Below, piece by piece: positions 1-8,282 of a stretch of 64,000 bases of DNA. Below the pieces are notes generated by a model that saw only the letters and a list, made by a program, of their open reading frames with translations, did not search any database and was not told where the DNA came from. The translations under genes and the position numbers were made by a program. Numbering within the stretch: the stretch's first letter is position 1; each line of letters begins with the position of its first letter. Origin of the DNA: Leptolyngbya sp. FACHB-261 (lineage in GTDB: Bacteria > Cyanobacteriota > Cyanobacteriia > FACHB-261); the NCBI RefSeq assembly GCF_014696065.1, contig NZ_JACJPL010000031.1:1-64000 (forward strand). Reading direction: 5' to 3'.

Positions 1-106
1 GTGGTTTGTGCTGAAGAATTGGATGCGACAGCGATTGGATGAGTTTGAGAACTTTCGAGATTGTGTGGATGCTGCGTTCAAGCAATGTCCTAACGTATGC
101 GCGTAG
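1..106 (+). CDS. Transposase C-terminal fragment (IS630/Tc1-like), 5' end outside window
   Basis: An open frame runs from base 2 to a TAG stop at 104-106 and codes for 34 residues, beginning WFVLKNWMRQRLDEF and ending CPNVCA. The W..LKNW...RLxxFxxFRDCVDAAF pattern resembles the extreme C-terminus of IS630/Tc1-type DDE transposases after the catalytic Glu, but the catalytic core is outside the window, so the family is a recollection and not proven. The stop lies 7 bases before the first CRISPR repeat, and the two bases touching that repeat are TA (112-113), which is the target dinucleotide of IS630-type elements. Whether the element is complete cannot be judged here. Confidence 0.55.
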   Translation, partial: WFVLKNWMRQRLDEFENFRDCVDAAFKQCPNVCA

Positions 107-113
107 AGCTATA

Positions 114-2173
114 GTCGCAAAAACAGCAAATCCCTTTGAGGGATTGAAACCTGAAACGGCTGGAACCGGAGCTTAGAGGGAAGGAGTCGCAAAAACAGCA
201 AATCCCTTTGAGGGATTGAAACATTGTGAGGGCTAAGAACGGGGCAGGGAACTGGGAAGTCGCAAAAACAGCAAATCCCTTTGAGGGATTGAAACGGGCC
301 AATTGCCCTTTCGCCCATGTTCTTCTTCATGAGTCGCAAAAACAGCAAATCCCTTTGAGGGATTGAAACTCGCCCTTCATCCTGGATTACTTCTTCCTCA
401 ACTTGTCGCAAAAACAGCAAATCCCTTTGAGGGATTGAAACAAGGAGGGAGAGAAGTGATGGCACAATGCAACTGGATGTCGCAAAAACAGCAAATCCCT
501 TTGAGGGATTGAAACCCGCTGGATGAGTCTTCCAGCCCTGAGTGATCCAGGTCGCAAAAACAGCAAATCCCTTTGAGGGATTGAAACTCAGCCGCTTTGT
601 TAGCCGCTTTTGAGCGCTTAGGTCGCAAAAACAGCAAATCCCTTTGAGGGATTGAAACTTTGACATGGGCTTTATCACTAATGAACGGGGCAGAGTCGCA
701 AAAACAGCAAATCCCTTTGAGGGATTGAAACACGCTGTCCTCGCTGGCTCCAGAGCTGCTGTTATCGTCGCAAAAACAGCAAATCCCTTTGAGGGATTGA
801 AACAGGTAGATTTATCGTTGAGATTAAAGGCGACTGCATGTCGCAAAAACAGCAAATCCCTTTGAGGGATTGAAACAAAAACCCCGCGTAAACGTCGAGG
901 GCTCAGGCTGGTCGCAAAAACAGCAAATCCCTTTGAGGGATTGAAACGAATTACCATCCGCTCAGGATAATCAGGCTTAGCCGTCGCAAAAACAGCAAAT
1001 CCCTTTGAGGGATTGAAACGGTTGAAGCGGCGGCATTGCACCAGAATGCTGTAGGTCGCAAAAACAGCAAATCCCTTTGAGGGATTGAAACGTATTAGCT
1101 CGAAAGCACGCCCGGACCCATCAGGTCGCAAAAACAGCAAATCCCTTTGAGGGATTGAAACAGCTTCCGCTCGACCCCTTGGGCCGCTATAACGGGTCGC
1201 AAAAACAGCAAATCCCTTTGAGGGATTGAAACCGTTTGCCCTGCCAGGGAACTTTGAGGTTGAAGCCTGTCGCAAAAACAGCAAATCCCTTTGAGGGATT
1301 GAAACAACGGGCAATTCAATGGGGAGACCATTGGCATCAAGTCGCAAAAACAGCAAATCCCTTTGAGGGATTGAAACAGCTTGGGGATAGGGGTGCTGGC
1401 TAAGAAACTGCCGTCGCAAAAACAGCAAATCCCTTTGAGGGATTGAAACCACTGCAGCCAACCCTGTATTTATTGAATACCCTTGTCGCAAAAACAGCAA
1501 ATCCCTTTGAGGGATTGAAACCGGAATCAACCCGGAACGGAAGATCTCAACCTCAATGTCGCAAAAACAGCAAATCCCTTTGAGGGATTGAAACTTTAAC
1601 TGATGAAATTACGGTTGGCAAAAGGAAAGGGTCGCAAAAACAGCAAATCCCTTTGAGGGATTGAAACTCCTCTGTGATTGTTCCGAGGGGAACCTGTATG
1701 GAGTCGCAAAAACAGCAAATCCCTTTGAGGGATTGAAACGTGAAATCAAAGAAGTGAACTGGAAACTCTCATGATGTCGCAAAAACAGCAAATCCCTTTG
1801 AGGGATTGAAACATCGAACCAGTCCCGATTGGCGCAGGTGGATTTGGGTCGCAAAAACAGCAAATCCCTTTGAGGGATTGAAACCACTCATGAGGGAGGC
1901 TGAAGCCACACACATAGAGTGTCGCAAAAACAGCAAATCCCTTTGAGGGATTGAAACCTACGCCTCTACTTCGGCGCATTCCGAACGAGCTGGAGTCGCA
2001 AAAACAGCAAATCCCTTTGAGGGATTGAAACGCGGCTACGGACAGCCCGGTAGCTGCGCTAACAGGCCGCGAAAACAGCAAATCCCTTTAAGGGATTGAA
2101 ACCATTGAGACTGCCCTTCTTGCTGCTGGATAGATGGTCGCGAAAACGGTGAATCCCTTTGAGGGATTGCAAC
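114..2173 (+). CRISPR. CRISPR array, 29 repeats of 37 nt, 28 spacers of 33-37 nt
   Basis: Repeats of 37 bases start with GTCGCAAAAACAGC and end with GGGATTGAAAC. They contain a perfect 6-bp stem AATCCC/GGGATT around the loop TTTGA. Repeat starts are 114, 186, 259, 333, 405, 479, 551, 622, 695, 767, 840, 911, 983, 1055, 1125, 1196, 1269, 1341, 1413, 1485, 1558, 1631, 1703, 1776, 1848, 1921, 1995, 2066 and 2137. The first 27 read as identical. The repeat at 2066 has three changes and the one at 2137 several more, so the right end is the old, leader-distal end and the array reads left to right. The GAAAC 3' end agrees with a crRNA handle on the plus strand. No two spacers look alike. No cas genes lie in the window, so the subtype cannot be assigned. 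Apparent ORFs inside the array are artefacts of the repeats. Confidence 0.98.
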
Positions 2174-2241
2174 CAAAGGAACTTCTATCAACCTCAAAAA
2201 GTCAAATTCAAAAACACCAACGAGTTGAACTAAACTCCCAA

Positions 2242-2694
2242 CTAGGCCAGCTGAAACTCTTGCAGTGCAGGCAAAAAATTGTGATTCTCGTGTCCAGAGC
2301 GGCTGAGTTTTAGCAGAGCAAAACGCTGCAACGGCGTGAGTTCAGCCCATTGTTCAGTCGATATTGCCACCCCTGCCACCTGCCCCTTTGCCAGAACACT
2401 ATCGGGAATCACCTCCGCTTCTAACCAAGCTGGCTGAGGCTCAACCGGCAGATTTGTAGCTGTGCTGCCTGTATGCTTCTCGATCAGCTCACATAGAAAT
2501 TGCCGATAAGCCAGAATCTCTGACTCACTAGCACAAGGCAGATCCACCAGAGATTCACGCTCCTGTTGATTGAAGCGATTCCACTGATTCAGCTTCAGCT
2601 TAATGCCGCAGGTATCCAGCTTGAAACGGACCTGCATGGGAATGCAGCGCAGAGACTCCACAAAATCAGCTTCGAATTGAAAGTAAGTTGCCAT
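2242..2694 (-). CDS. narM: Nitrate-reductase-associated protein, NarM-like
   Basis: This 150-residue protein starts MATYFQFEADFVESLRCIPM and matches my memory of the cyanobacterial 'nitrate reductase associated' family (Pfam Nitr_red_assoc). NarM of Synechococcus elongatus, needed for active nitrate reductase, is believed to belong to this family. It is a soluble protein with no membrane segment and no known catalytic motif. The ATG at 2694 is preferred over an in-frame TTG-type codon 12 bases upstream, because family members begin at the MxxYFxFE segment. It is the last gene of the minus-strand nitrate island, 281 bases after nirA copy A, with a REP-like hairpin between them. The location near narB supports a role in nitrate reductase maturation or activity. 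Family assignment is fairly sure; the mechanism is unknown. Confidence 0.75.
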   Translation of the reverse strand: MATYFQFEADFVESLRCIPMQVRFKLDTCGIKLKLNQWNRFNQQERESLVDLPCASESEILAYRQFLCELIEKHTGSTATNLPVEPQPAWLEAEVIPDSVLAKGQVAGVAISTEQWAELTPLQRFALLKLSRSGHENHNFLPALQEFQLA

Positions 2695-2856
2695 AATCGA
2701 TAGCAAAGACCAGCAAGCTCAAACAGAATTGCACAAAATTCAGCAATTAGCTTACCTCGGAGGAGCTTCAAGCTGAAAAAGGCACCAGGAACTGGAGGCT
2801 GTAGCAACCCCTAACACCAACTCACTTTTTAATTGCTACACATTGACCCCTCCTAA

Positions 2857-2877
2857 CCTCCCCTTGCCAAGGGGAGG
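2857..2877. repeat. REP-like hairpin CCTCCCCTT/AAGGGGAGG
   Basis: A 9-bp perfect stem (2857-2865 and 2869-2877) with a GCC loop sits in a CT-rich stretch between nirA copy A and narM. GC-rich short palindromes of this kind are common dispersed repeats in cyanobacteria. There is no U-tract on the minus strand, so it is a weak candidate for a terminator; it might mark the end of the nirA message or act as an mRNA-stabilising hairpin. Confidence 0.6.
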
Positions 2878-2975
2878 TGCCGTAGGCCGTGGGGTTCTGA
2901 TTGGTCACTCTCATTTAGAGAATGGGTATAAAGCTCCTCAAGGTGCCTCAGCGGAGAGCGTGGATTAGAGCCAGT

Positions 2976-4652
2976 TCAATGCTCTGGCTGAGCCATGAGA
3001 GCAGGAGGAACGAAATACTCCGTCTCCTCATCTCTAGAGTGAGGTGTGCCGCCAAAGTGTTCAACCAGCAAATCTCGCAGCACCGGCATCAGATCATCAC
3101 AAGGAATGCCCTTCATAATCCGGGTACCGAGTTCCGGCTCATGGCCCACCTTGCCACCTATCCAGATATCTACCGCTTCAACAACCTTGCCATTCTTGCG
3201 CCCTTTCGTACCCATCAAGCCAATATCGGCCACCTGCGGTTGACCACAGGAATTAGGACAGCCCGTCCAGTGAATACGCACAGGTTTAGGCACAGATAGC
3301 TCTGCTTCTAAGGCCTGAATCATGGCCAGAGCCCGATTTTTAGTTTCAATCAGGGCAAAGCCGCAAAATTGACTGCCCGTGCAGGAAACCAAGCTCCGCA
3401 CCAAGTTGTTCGGCTTGACCGAAAAATGCGCCAGAGGCGGTTCCCTCAAAAAAGGCTCCAGACGAGAATTCGGGATATTGGGAATGATCAGGTTTTGCTC
3501 AACCGTCAGGCGCAGCTCACCCGTGCCATAGACCTCTGCCAGACGCGCTAAGTCAAACATGTCTTGAGCGTACAGACGGCCAATGGGGATATGCAGACCT
3601 GCGAAGTTCAAACCGGGTTGCTTCTGCGGATAGACTCCAATGTGGTCGTGCTTATCCCAGCAAAACTCGTCCTTTTCAGCCGCAGTTTCCAGTGGTTTTC
3701 CCAATTGGTTTGCCACTTCATCCCGGAATTTCTCGATTCCCCACTGGTCAATCAGATACATCAACCGCGACTTTTGCCGATTTGCCCGCAACCCATGATT
3801 GCGATAGACCAGCAGAACGGCCTTGCTCAGCTCAACAACATCGTCAGGAACCACCCAAGCATTGAGAGGAACTGCTGCCTCATAGCGCTTGGGAGAGAAC
3901 ATGCCACCCACAATGACATTGAAGCCAAGGACACCATTTTTATAGGCAGGAATAAAGGCAAGGTCATTGAGTTCGGCGTGGATAGAGTTATCCCGGCAAC
4001 CGGCAATGGCAATATTGAACTTACGCGGCAAGTTGGTAAATGCAGGATTGCCCTTACCCAGGTTAGTGATCATGTCCTGAACCATGCGACACAGGCCGCG
4101 TGTGTCAATCAGTTCATCCGGGTCAATTCCTGCCAAAGGCGAACCGGTGATATTGCGAACATTGTCTACGCCAGACTGAACCGAGGTGAGACCCACTCGC
4201 TCCAATTTGCGAAAGATATCCGGGACATCCTCAATCCGAATTCCCCGCAACTGAATGTTTTGTCGAGTGGTGATATCGGCATTGCCTTGCTCGCCGTAGA
4301 GCTGCACAATTTCGGCTAGAACCTGCATTTGGCTACTGGTGATTACGCCATTCGCCAGCCGCAGCCGCAGCATAAACTTGCCTGGTGTGACCGAGCGGTA
4401 AAACAAGCCCAAAACCCTGAGCCGGAAGTCACGGTCGGCTTCATTCATTGCTTCCCAGCCCACCTGAGCCAAGTGGTCTAGCTCCTGTTTCAGAACTAAA
4501 CCATCTTTCTCTGCTTTAATCTTTTCAAATTTGTTCAGAGGGCCTGCATTCTCGCCTGCCGTTGTCAAATTCTCGAATTTGTTAACAACCTCTGTGTCCG
4601 TCAGATCCTCGGTTGCACTGGCAACTCTATTGGCCTGGCTCGCGTCCGTCAT
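2976..4652 (-). CDS. nirA: Ferredoxin-nitrite reductase, copy A
   Basis: This 558-residue siroheme/[4Fe-4S] enzyme reduces nitrite to ammonium with six electrons from ferredoxin. The cluster and siroheme cysteines are visible as CTGSQFC and CPNSC in the last third; both nitrite/sulfite reductase half-domains and the siroheme-binding NxPRKFNIA segment are present. The ATG at 4652 has a good ribosome site (GGAGG, 8 bases upstream). Against copy B (506 residues) it has about 36 extra residues at the N-terminus, in which the family's usual NKFE start motif occurs twice (near residues 24 and 40), and a longer acidic C-terminal tail. It follows narB by 365 bases and has its own NtcA-like promoter, so it is probably transcribed separately from the main operon. 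All catalytic cysteines are intact, so it should be active. Confidence 0.95.
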   Translation of the reverse strand: MTDASQANRVASATEDLTDTEVVNKFENLTTAGENAGPLNKFEKIKAEKDGLVLKQELDHLAQVGWEAMNEADRDFRLRVLGLFYRSVTPGKFMLRLRLANGVITSSQMQVLAEIVQLYGEQGNADITTRQNIQLRGIRIEDVPDIFRKLERVGLTSVQSGVDNVRNITGSPLAGIDPDELIDTRGLCRMVQDMITNLGKGNPAFTNLPRKFNIAIAGCRDNSIHAELNDLAFIPAYKNGVLGFNVIVGGMFSPKRYEAAVPLNAWVVPDDVVELSKAVLLVYRNHGLRANRQKSRLMYLIDQWGIEKFRDEVANQLGKPLETAAEKDEFCWDKHDHIGVYPQKQPGLNFAGLHIPIGRLYAQDMFDLARLAEVYGTGELRLTVEQNLIIPNIPNSRLEPFLREPPLAHFSVKPNNLVRSLVSCTGSQFCGFALIETKNRALAMIQALEAELSVPKPVRIHWTGCPNSCGQPQVADIGLMGTKGRKNGKVVEAVDIWIGGKVGHEPELGTRIMKGIPCDDLMPVLRDLLVEHFGGTPHSRDEETEYFVPPALMAQPEH

Positions 4653-4742
4653 GGATCGACCTCCGCTAAGATTACGGGTGAATTGAAGCTGTGAGCACTT
4701 AAATCGGGGCTAGATTGGCAACCTAAAAACACTTTTCCTGAC

Positions 4743-4784
4743 AAGCTAAAAGACCTGGCCCATTAAAGCCGTCAAGTTTGTTAC
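4743..4784 (-). promoter_or_regulatory. NtcA-type promoter of nirA copy A (degenerate site)
   Basis: On the minus strand GTAACAAACTTGAC (4784-4771) is followed after exactly 22 bases by TAGCTT (4748-4743). This fits the NtcA-activated promoter layout GTA-N8-TAC-N22-TAN3T, except that the second half-site is GAC and not TAC. The -10 lies about 90 bases before the nirA start. The spacing makes chance less likely, but the imperfect half-site suggests weaker NtcA binding than at the main operon. Confidence 0.65.
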
Positions 4785-4791
4785 ACAAACT
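4775..4791. promoter_or_regulatory. 17-base palindrome overlapping the NtcA-like site
   Basis: AGTTTGTTACACAAACT is a perfect 7-bp inverted repeat around TAC. It overlaps the NtcA half-site of the nirA copy A promoter. Its position at about -41 is right for an activator or repressor operator. Which protein would bind is not known. Confidence 0.45.
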
Positions 4792-4903
4792 GCAACTTGA
4801 TCTACAAACCTTTCTTCTGGAAGGTTTTACAATCGCTCAGTCTTTCTTAAGAGGTATCTTCTATTCACTTGCTCTTCCTCTCTCAAATTCAGCACAATCT
4901 TCT

Positions 4904-4955
4904 TGCTTAGCTCTGCTGTAGGCTGCACAGTGTTTGCTTACAGCAGAGCTAAGCA
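4904..4955. repeat. 17-bp perfect stem-loop between narB and nirA copy A
   Basis: The arms at 4904-4920 and 4939-4955, containing GCTTAGCTCTGCTGTA and its exact complement, enclose an 18-base loop. It lies 63 bases beyond the narB stop in the direction of transcription. No U-run follows on the minus strand, so it is not a standard intrinsic terminator. It may separate the narB and nirA messages by RNA processing, or be a small inverted-repeat insertion. Confidence 0.8.
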
Positions 4956-5017
4956 GTTAATTTGCTCATTACTGCTCACTGACCTGGACTATCTGAATCT
5001 GGGCTATCTGAGCCGAG

Positions 5018-7222
5018 CTATCTAATCTGGGCCAGGTGATTCGGTTTCTCTTGCAACGCTAATTTGTTCTGCTCAGCAGTAACCGGCACTAGTTGCACGG
5101 CGCAGGCTTTCAGCTCTGGCTGCTGGGAGTCGGGACAGGCTTCAGCATGAGTCAGGGCATTAGCTTCCGCCTGCTCCGCCCACAGTGCCCCCCAATGCAT
5201 TGGCACAAACACGGTTCCCGGTGCAATCGCTTTAGTGACCAGCACCCGAAACCGAGCAACTCCCCGGCGCGAGCGCACCTCCAGCCAGTCCTGATCCTTC
5301 ACCCCCAGCGCTCGGGCATCTCGTGGATGCACCTCAAGCAAGGGATGGGGATACATCTGCCGCAGCTTCTCTGTCCGTCCTGTCCGTGTCTGCGTGTGCC
5401 AGTGGCCATACAGCCGCCCCGTGGTCAAGACGTAGGGGTAGCGCTCATCCGGCGGCTCTGCCAAACCGCGAGAGTGATAAGCGCCAAAGCGAGCCCGTCG
5501 ATCTGGCGTGTGGAAGCGCAAGTCCGTGTAGAGCCGGGCAGGTTCGCCCGGCTGGGTAGAGCCAGAATCGCGGCAGGGCCATTGCAAGGGGCCTTCTCGG
5601 CTCAGGCGCTCATGGCTCAGGCCACTCATGTCGCAGGGGCGACCTTTGGTCAGTTGCACGAACTCGGCATAGACCTCGGCACTGCTGCGGAAGGCGAACT
5701 GCTCAGTAAAACCAAGGCGACGACCGACTTCCGCAAAGATCGCCCAGTCTTCTCGGACTTCGCCCTGGCGGGGCTGAAAGGCAGGGCAAAGGGTGACCCG
5801 GCGCTCGGAGTTGGTCATGGTGCCGCTTTTCTCGCTCCACTGGGTCGCAGGGAGCAGAACATGGGCGAAGGCAGAGGTTTCGGTAGGGTAGTAGGCTTCC
5901 TGGTAAACGGTGAAGGGAGAACGGCGCAGAGCCGCTTTGGTGCGCTCCAGGTCAGGCATGCTGACGGCAGGGTTGGTGGCGGCAATCCAGAGGAACCCCA
6001 CCTCGTCCTTTTCCAGACCGGTGACCATATCCCAGACAGTACGTCCAGGTTCAGACGAGATTTGGCCGGGTGGCAGTCCCCAGAACTGCTCGACCTCGGC
6101 TCGGTGTTGAGGGTTGCTGACTGAGCGATAGCCCGGCAGGAGATGGGCCAGCCCGCCTGCTTCCCGTCCGCCCATCGCGTTGGGCTGGCCGGTGAGGGAG
6201 AAGGGACCCGCCCCCGGTTTGCCAATTTGCCCAGTCAGTAAATGCAAGTTGATCAGGCTGCGCACCTTAGCGGTGCCTTCGGTCGATTGATTCACCCCCA
6301 TCGACCAGAGGGACAAAGTGCGTTTTGATTGCGCCCAATAGCGAGCGGCTGTTTCTAGATCGCGCTCTGAAATGCCACAGCGTTGAGCCACAACCGAGGG
6401 CGGATAGTGCTGCACCAACTCAGCTAGAGCCGGAAAACCTGAGGTGCATTCGTCGATGAATTCGTAATTGACACAGCCCCATTGCAGCAGTAGGTGAGCA
6501 ATGCCATTGAGCAAATCAATATCGGTTCCTGGCTGAATCGCCAGATGTAAATCTGCTGCCTCTGCGGTGCTGGTTCGCCGGGGATCAACGACGATCAGTT
6601 TGACCTGACGGTTGGCCTTGTGATGCTTACGCAGACGGTTGAAGATAATCGGGTGGCATTCGGCTGTGTTCGTGCCAATGAGAAAGGCGCAATCGGTCAA
6701 CTCTAGGTCGTCATAACAGCAGGGAGGACCATCGGCACCGAAGCTCTGCAAGTAACCAGCGACGGCTGAAGACATGCATAGGCGTGAGTTGGCATCGAAG
6801 TTGTTAGTGCCGAGGCAGCCCTTGAATAACTTTTGGGCCGTGTAATAATCTTCGGTCACAAATTGACCTGAGCCGTAGAGACATAGGGCATCAGCCCCCT
6901 GTCGATAGCGCACCGTTTGGATACGATTGACGATGCGATCTAGGGCATCATCCCAAGTCGTTTGGCGGAAGGGCTCATCTAAAGAATCACGCACCATTGG
7001 GTGCAACAGGCGGTCTTGATCAATCGATTCGATGATCGTGGCACCCTTAACGCACACCATGCCCTGGCTGGAGGGATGGGCTCGATTGCCCCGAATTTTC
7101 CAACTCGGTTTGCCCTGCTCATCCCGGTGGGTCGCTTGGCCCATTTGAGCTGGCGGCAATGCTTCTAAACCACAACCTACGCCACAGTAGGGGCAGAGCG
7201 TCTTGATACTATCTGTCACCAT
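5018..7222 (-). CDS. narB: Assimilatory ferredoxin-nitrate reductase
   Basis: This 734-residue molybdopterin oxidoreductase reduces nitrate to nitrite using ferredoxin. Four cysteines for an N-terminal [4Fe-4S] cluster are at residues 10, 13, 17 and 57 (CPYCGVGC and GMVCVKG). The molybdopterin-dinucleotide domains follow, including the family segment [13 protein letters not shown] and the C-terminal dinucleotide-binding domain. The ATG at 7222 is chosen because AGGAGA stands 5 bases upstream and the cluster motif follows at once; a longer frame exists upstream but adds non-conserved sequence. It is the last gene of the nirA-nrtABCD-narB operon, 135 bases after nrtD. Length and motifs are normal for cyanobacterial NarB. 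Confidence 0.95.
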   Translation of the reverse strand: MVTDSIKTLCPYCGVGCGLEALPPAQMGQATHRDEQGKPSWKIRGNRAHPSSQGMVCVKGATIIESIDQDRLLHPMVRDSLDEPFRQTTWDDALDRIVNRIQTVRYRQGADALCLYGSGQFVTEDYYTAQKLFKGCLGTNNFDANSRLCMSSAVAGYLQSFGADGPPCCYDDLELTDCAFLIGTNTAECHPIIFNRLRKHHKANRQVKLIVVDPRRTSTAEAADLHLAIQPGTDIDLLNGIAHLLLQWGCVNYEFIDECTSGFPALAELVQHYPPSVVAQRCGISERDLETAARYWAQSKRTLSLWSMGVNQSTEGTAKVRSLINLHLLTGQIGKPGAGPFSLTGQPNAMGGREAGGLAHLLPGYRSVSNPQHRAEVEQFWGLPPGQISSEPGRTVWDMVTGLEKDEVGFLWIAATNPAVSMPDLERTKAALRRSPFTVYQEAYYPTETSAFAHVLLPATQWSEKSGTMTNSERRVTLCPAFQPRQGEVREDWAIFAEVGRRLGFTEQFAFRSSAEVYAEFVQLTKGRPCDMSGLSHERLSREGPLQWPCRDSGSTQPGEPARLYTDLRFHTPDRRARFGAYHSRGLAEPPDERYPYVLTTGRLYGHWHTQTRTGRTEKLRQMYPHPLLEVHPRDARALGVKDQDWLEVRSRRGVARFRVLVTKAIAPGTVFVPMHWGALWAEQAEANALTHAEACPDSQQPELKACAVQLVPVTAEQNKLALQEKPNHLAQIR

Positions 7223-7300
7223 TTCTCCTAGGGAGACACTGCATGATCGACAGCCATTGAATCTGCCAGACAAGCACCGTTGCCTTTATGCGAAACGCGT

Positions 7301-7354
7301 GCCAAATGTAGGCCAAATAATTCAGGCCAAATGTATGTAAGCTGCGTGCCAAAT
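7301..7354. repeat. Four copies of GCCAAAT in the nrtD-narB gap
   Basis: GCCAAAT occurs at 7301-7307, 7312-7318, 7326-7332 and 7348-7354, the last reaching the nrtD stop region. On the transcribed (minus) strand this reads ATTTGGC. Spacing is uneven (11, 14 and 22 bases). Function unknown; it may be slippage-derived sequence. Confidence 0.6.
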
Positions 7355-7357
7355 GCT

Positions 7358-8197
7358 CTACTCCACGTCATCGTGGGCAAAGCGTCGATAGAGGAAGTCC
7401 AAGGCGTAATTGCGCAGGTTGTAATATTCTGGGTCTTCCATAATGCGGGTGCGATCGCGCGGGCGAGCAAAGGGAATGGTGAGGACTTCACCAATCTGAG
7501 CCGCCGGACCATTGGTCATCATCACTAAGCGATCGGCTAAGAATAAAGCTTCATCAATGTCGTGGGTAATCATCAACACTGTGGCTCGATGATCGCTCCA
7601 GATTTTGAGTAACTCTTCCTGCAATTCCTCTTTGGTAATCGCATCTAGAGCCCCAAACGGCTCGTCTAAAATCAGGACCTTGGGCCGAATCGCTAAGGCA
7701 CGGGCAATCGAAACCCGTTGCTTCATGCCGCCTGAGAGTTCACCGGGTCGCTTCTGAGCCGCTTCCGTTAAACCCACTAAGGCTAAATGCTCGTTAACGA
7801 TTGCTTCTTTCTCTGCCTTAGTTTTATCGGGCCAAACTGACTTGACAGCAAGATAAATGTTCTCGAAGGCACTCATCCAGGGCAGCAGCGAGTAGTTTTG
7901 AAAAACCACCATGCGGTCTGGGCCAGGTTCAGCAATCGGTTCTGACTGCAAGCGCACCTCGCCACTGCTGGGCTTACGAAAGCCCGAAACCATGTCTAGT
8001 AAAGTGGATTTGCCACAACCCGAGTGCCCGATTACACAGATGAATTCGCCTTCGTAAACCGTGAGGTTTACACCTTCTAGAACTGTGTAGGAGCCGGTGT
8101 CTGTGGGATAAACCTTGGAGACATCCTTGATCTCCAAGTAAGGAGCGCGGTCAACTGATTGGGTTTGCTCGGAGCTGCTATTGCTAAGCGTTTGCAT
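7358..8197 (-). CDS. nrtD: Nitrate ABC transporter, ATP-binding subunit NrtD
   Basis: This 279-residue ATPase of the nitrate/nitrite importer shows Walker [10 protein letters not shown] at residues 57-65, the ABC signature LSGGMKQR, Walker B VLILDEP and the switch histidine in MITHDIDEA. It works at the inner face of the plasma membrane as one half of a NrtC-NrtD pair. It lacks the C-terminal substrate-binding-like domain present in NrtC. It is 85 bases after nrtC in the operon. No strong ribosome site is seen upstream. Family and gene order leave little doubt. Confidence 0.95.
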   Translation of the reverse strand: MQTLSNSSSEQTQSVDRAPYLEIKDVSKVYPTDTGSYTVLEGVNLTVYEGEFICVIGHSGCGKSTLLDMVSGFRKPSSGEVRLQSEPIAEPGPDRMVVFQNYSLLPWMSAFENIYLAVKSVWPDKTKAEKEAIVNEHLALVGLTEAAQKRPGELSGGMKQRVSIARALAIRPKVLILDEPFGALDAITKEELQEELLKIWSDHRATVLMITHDIDEALFLADRLVMMTNGPAAQIGEVLTIPFARPRDRTRIMEDPEYYNLRNYALDFLYRRFAHDDVE

Positions 8198-8282
8198 AGT
8201 CCAACGGAGAAATAGAGGATAACAGCGTGAGACGGATCGATTGCCTTGATTTAGTCCGGTGTCAACCCGGATGTAAGTCTGT

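Noticed and set aside
90-2081. Several long open frames inside the CRISPR array
   Set aside because: They are repeats read in translation (the same 12-residue block recurs every 24 residues); they have no protein family and depend on 72-base periodicity.
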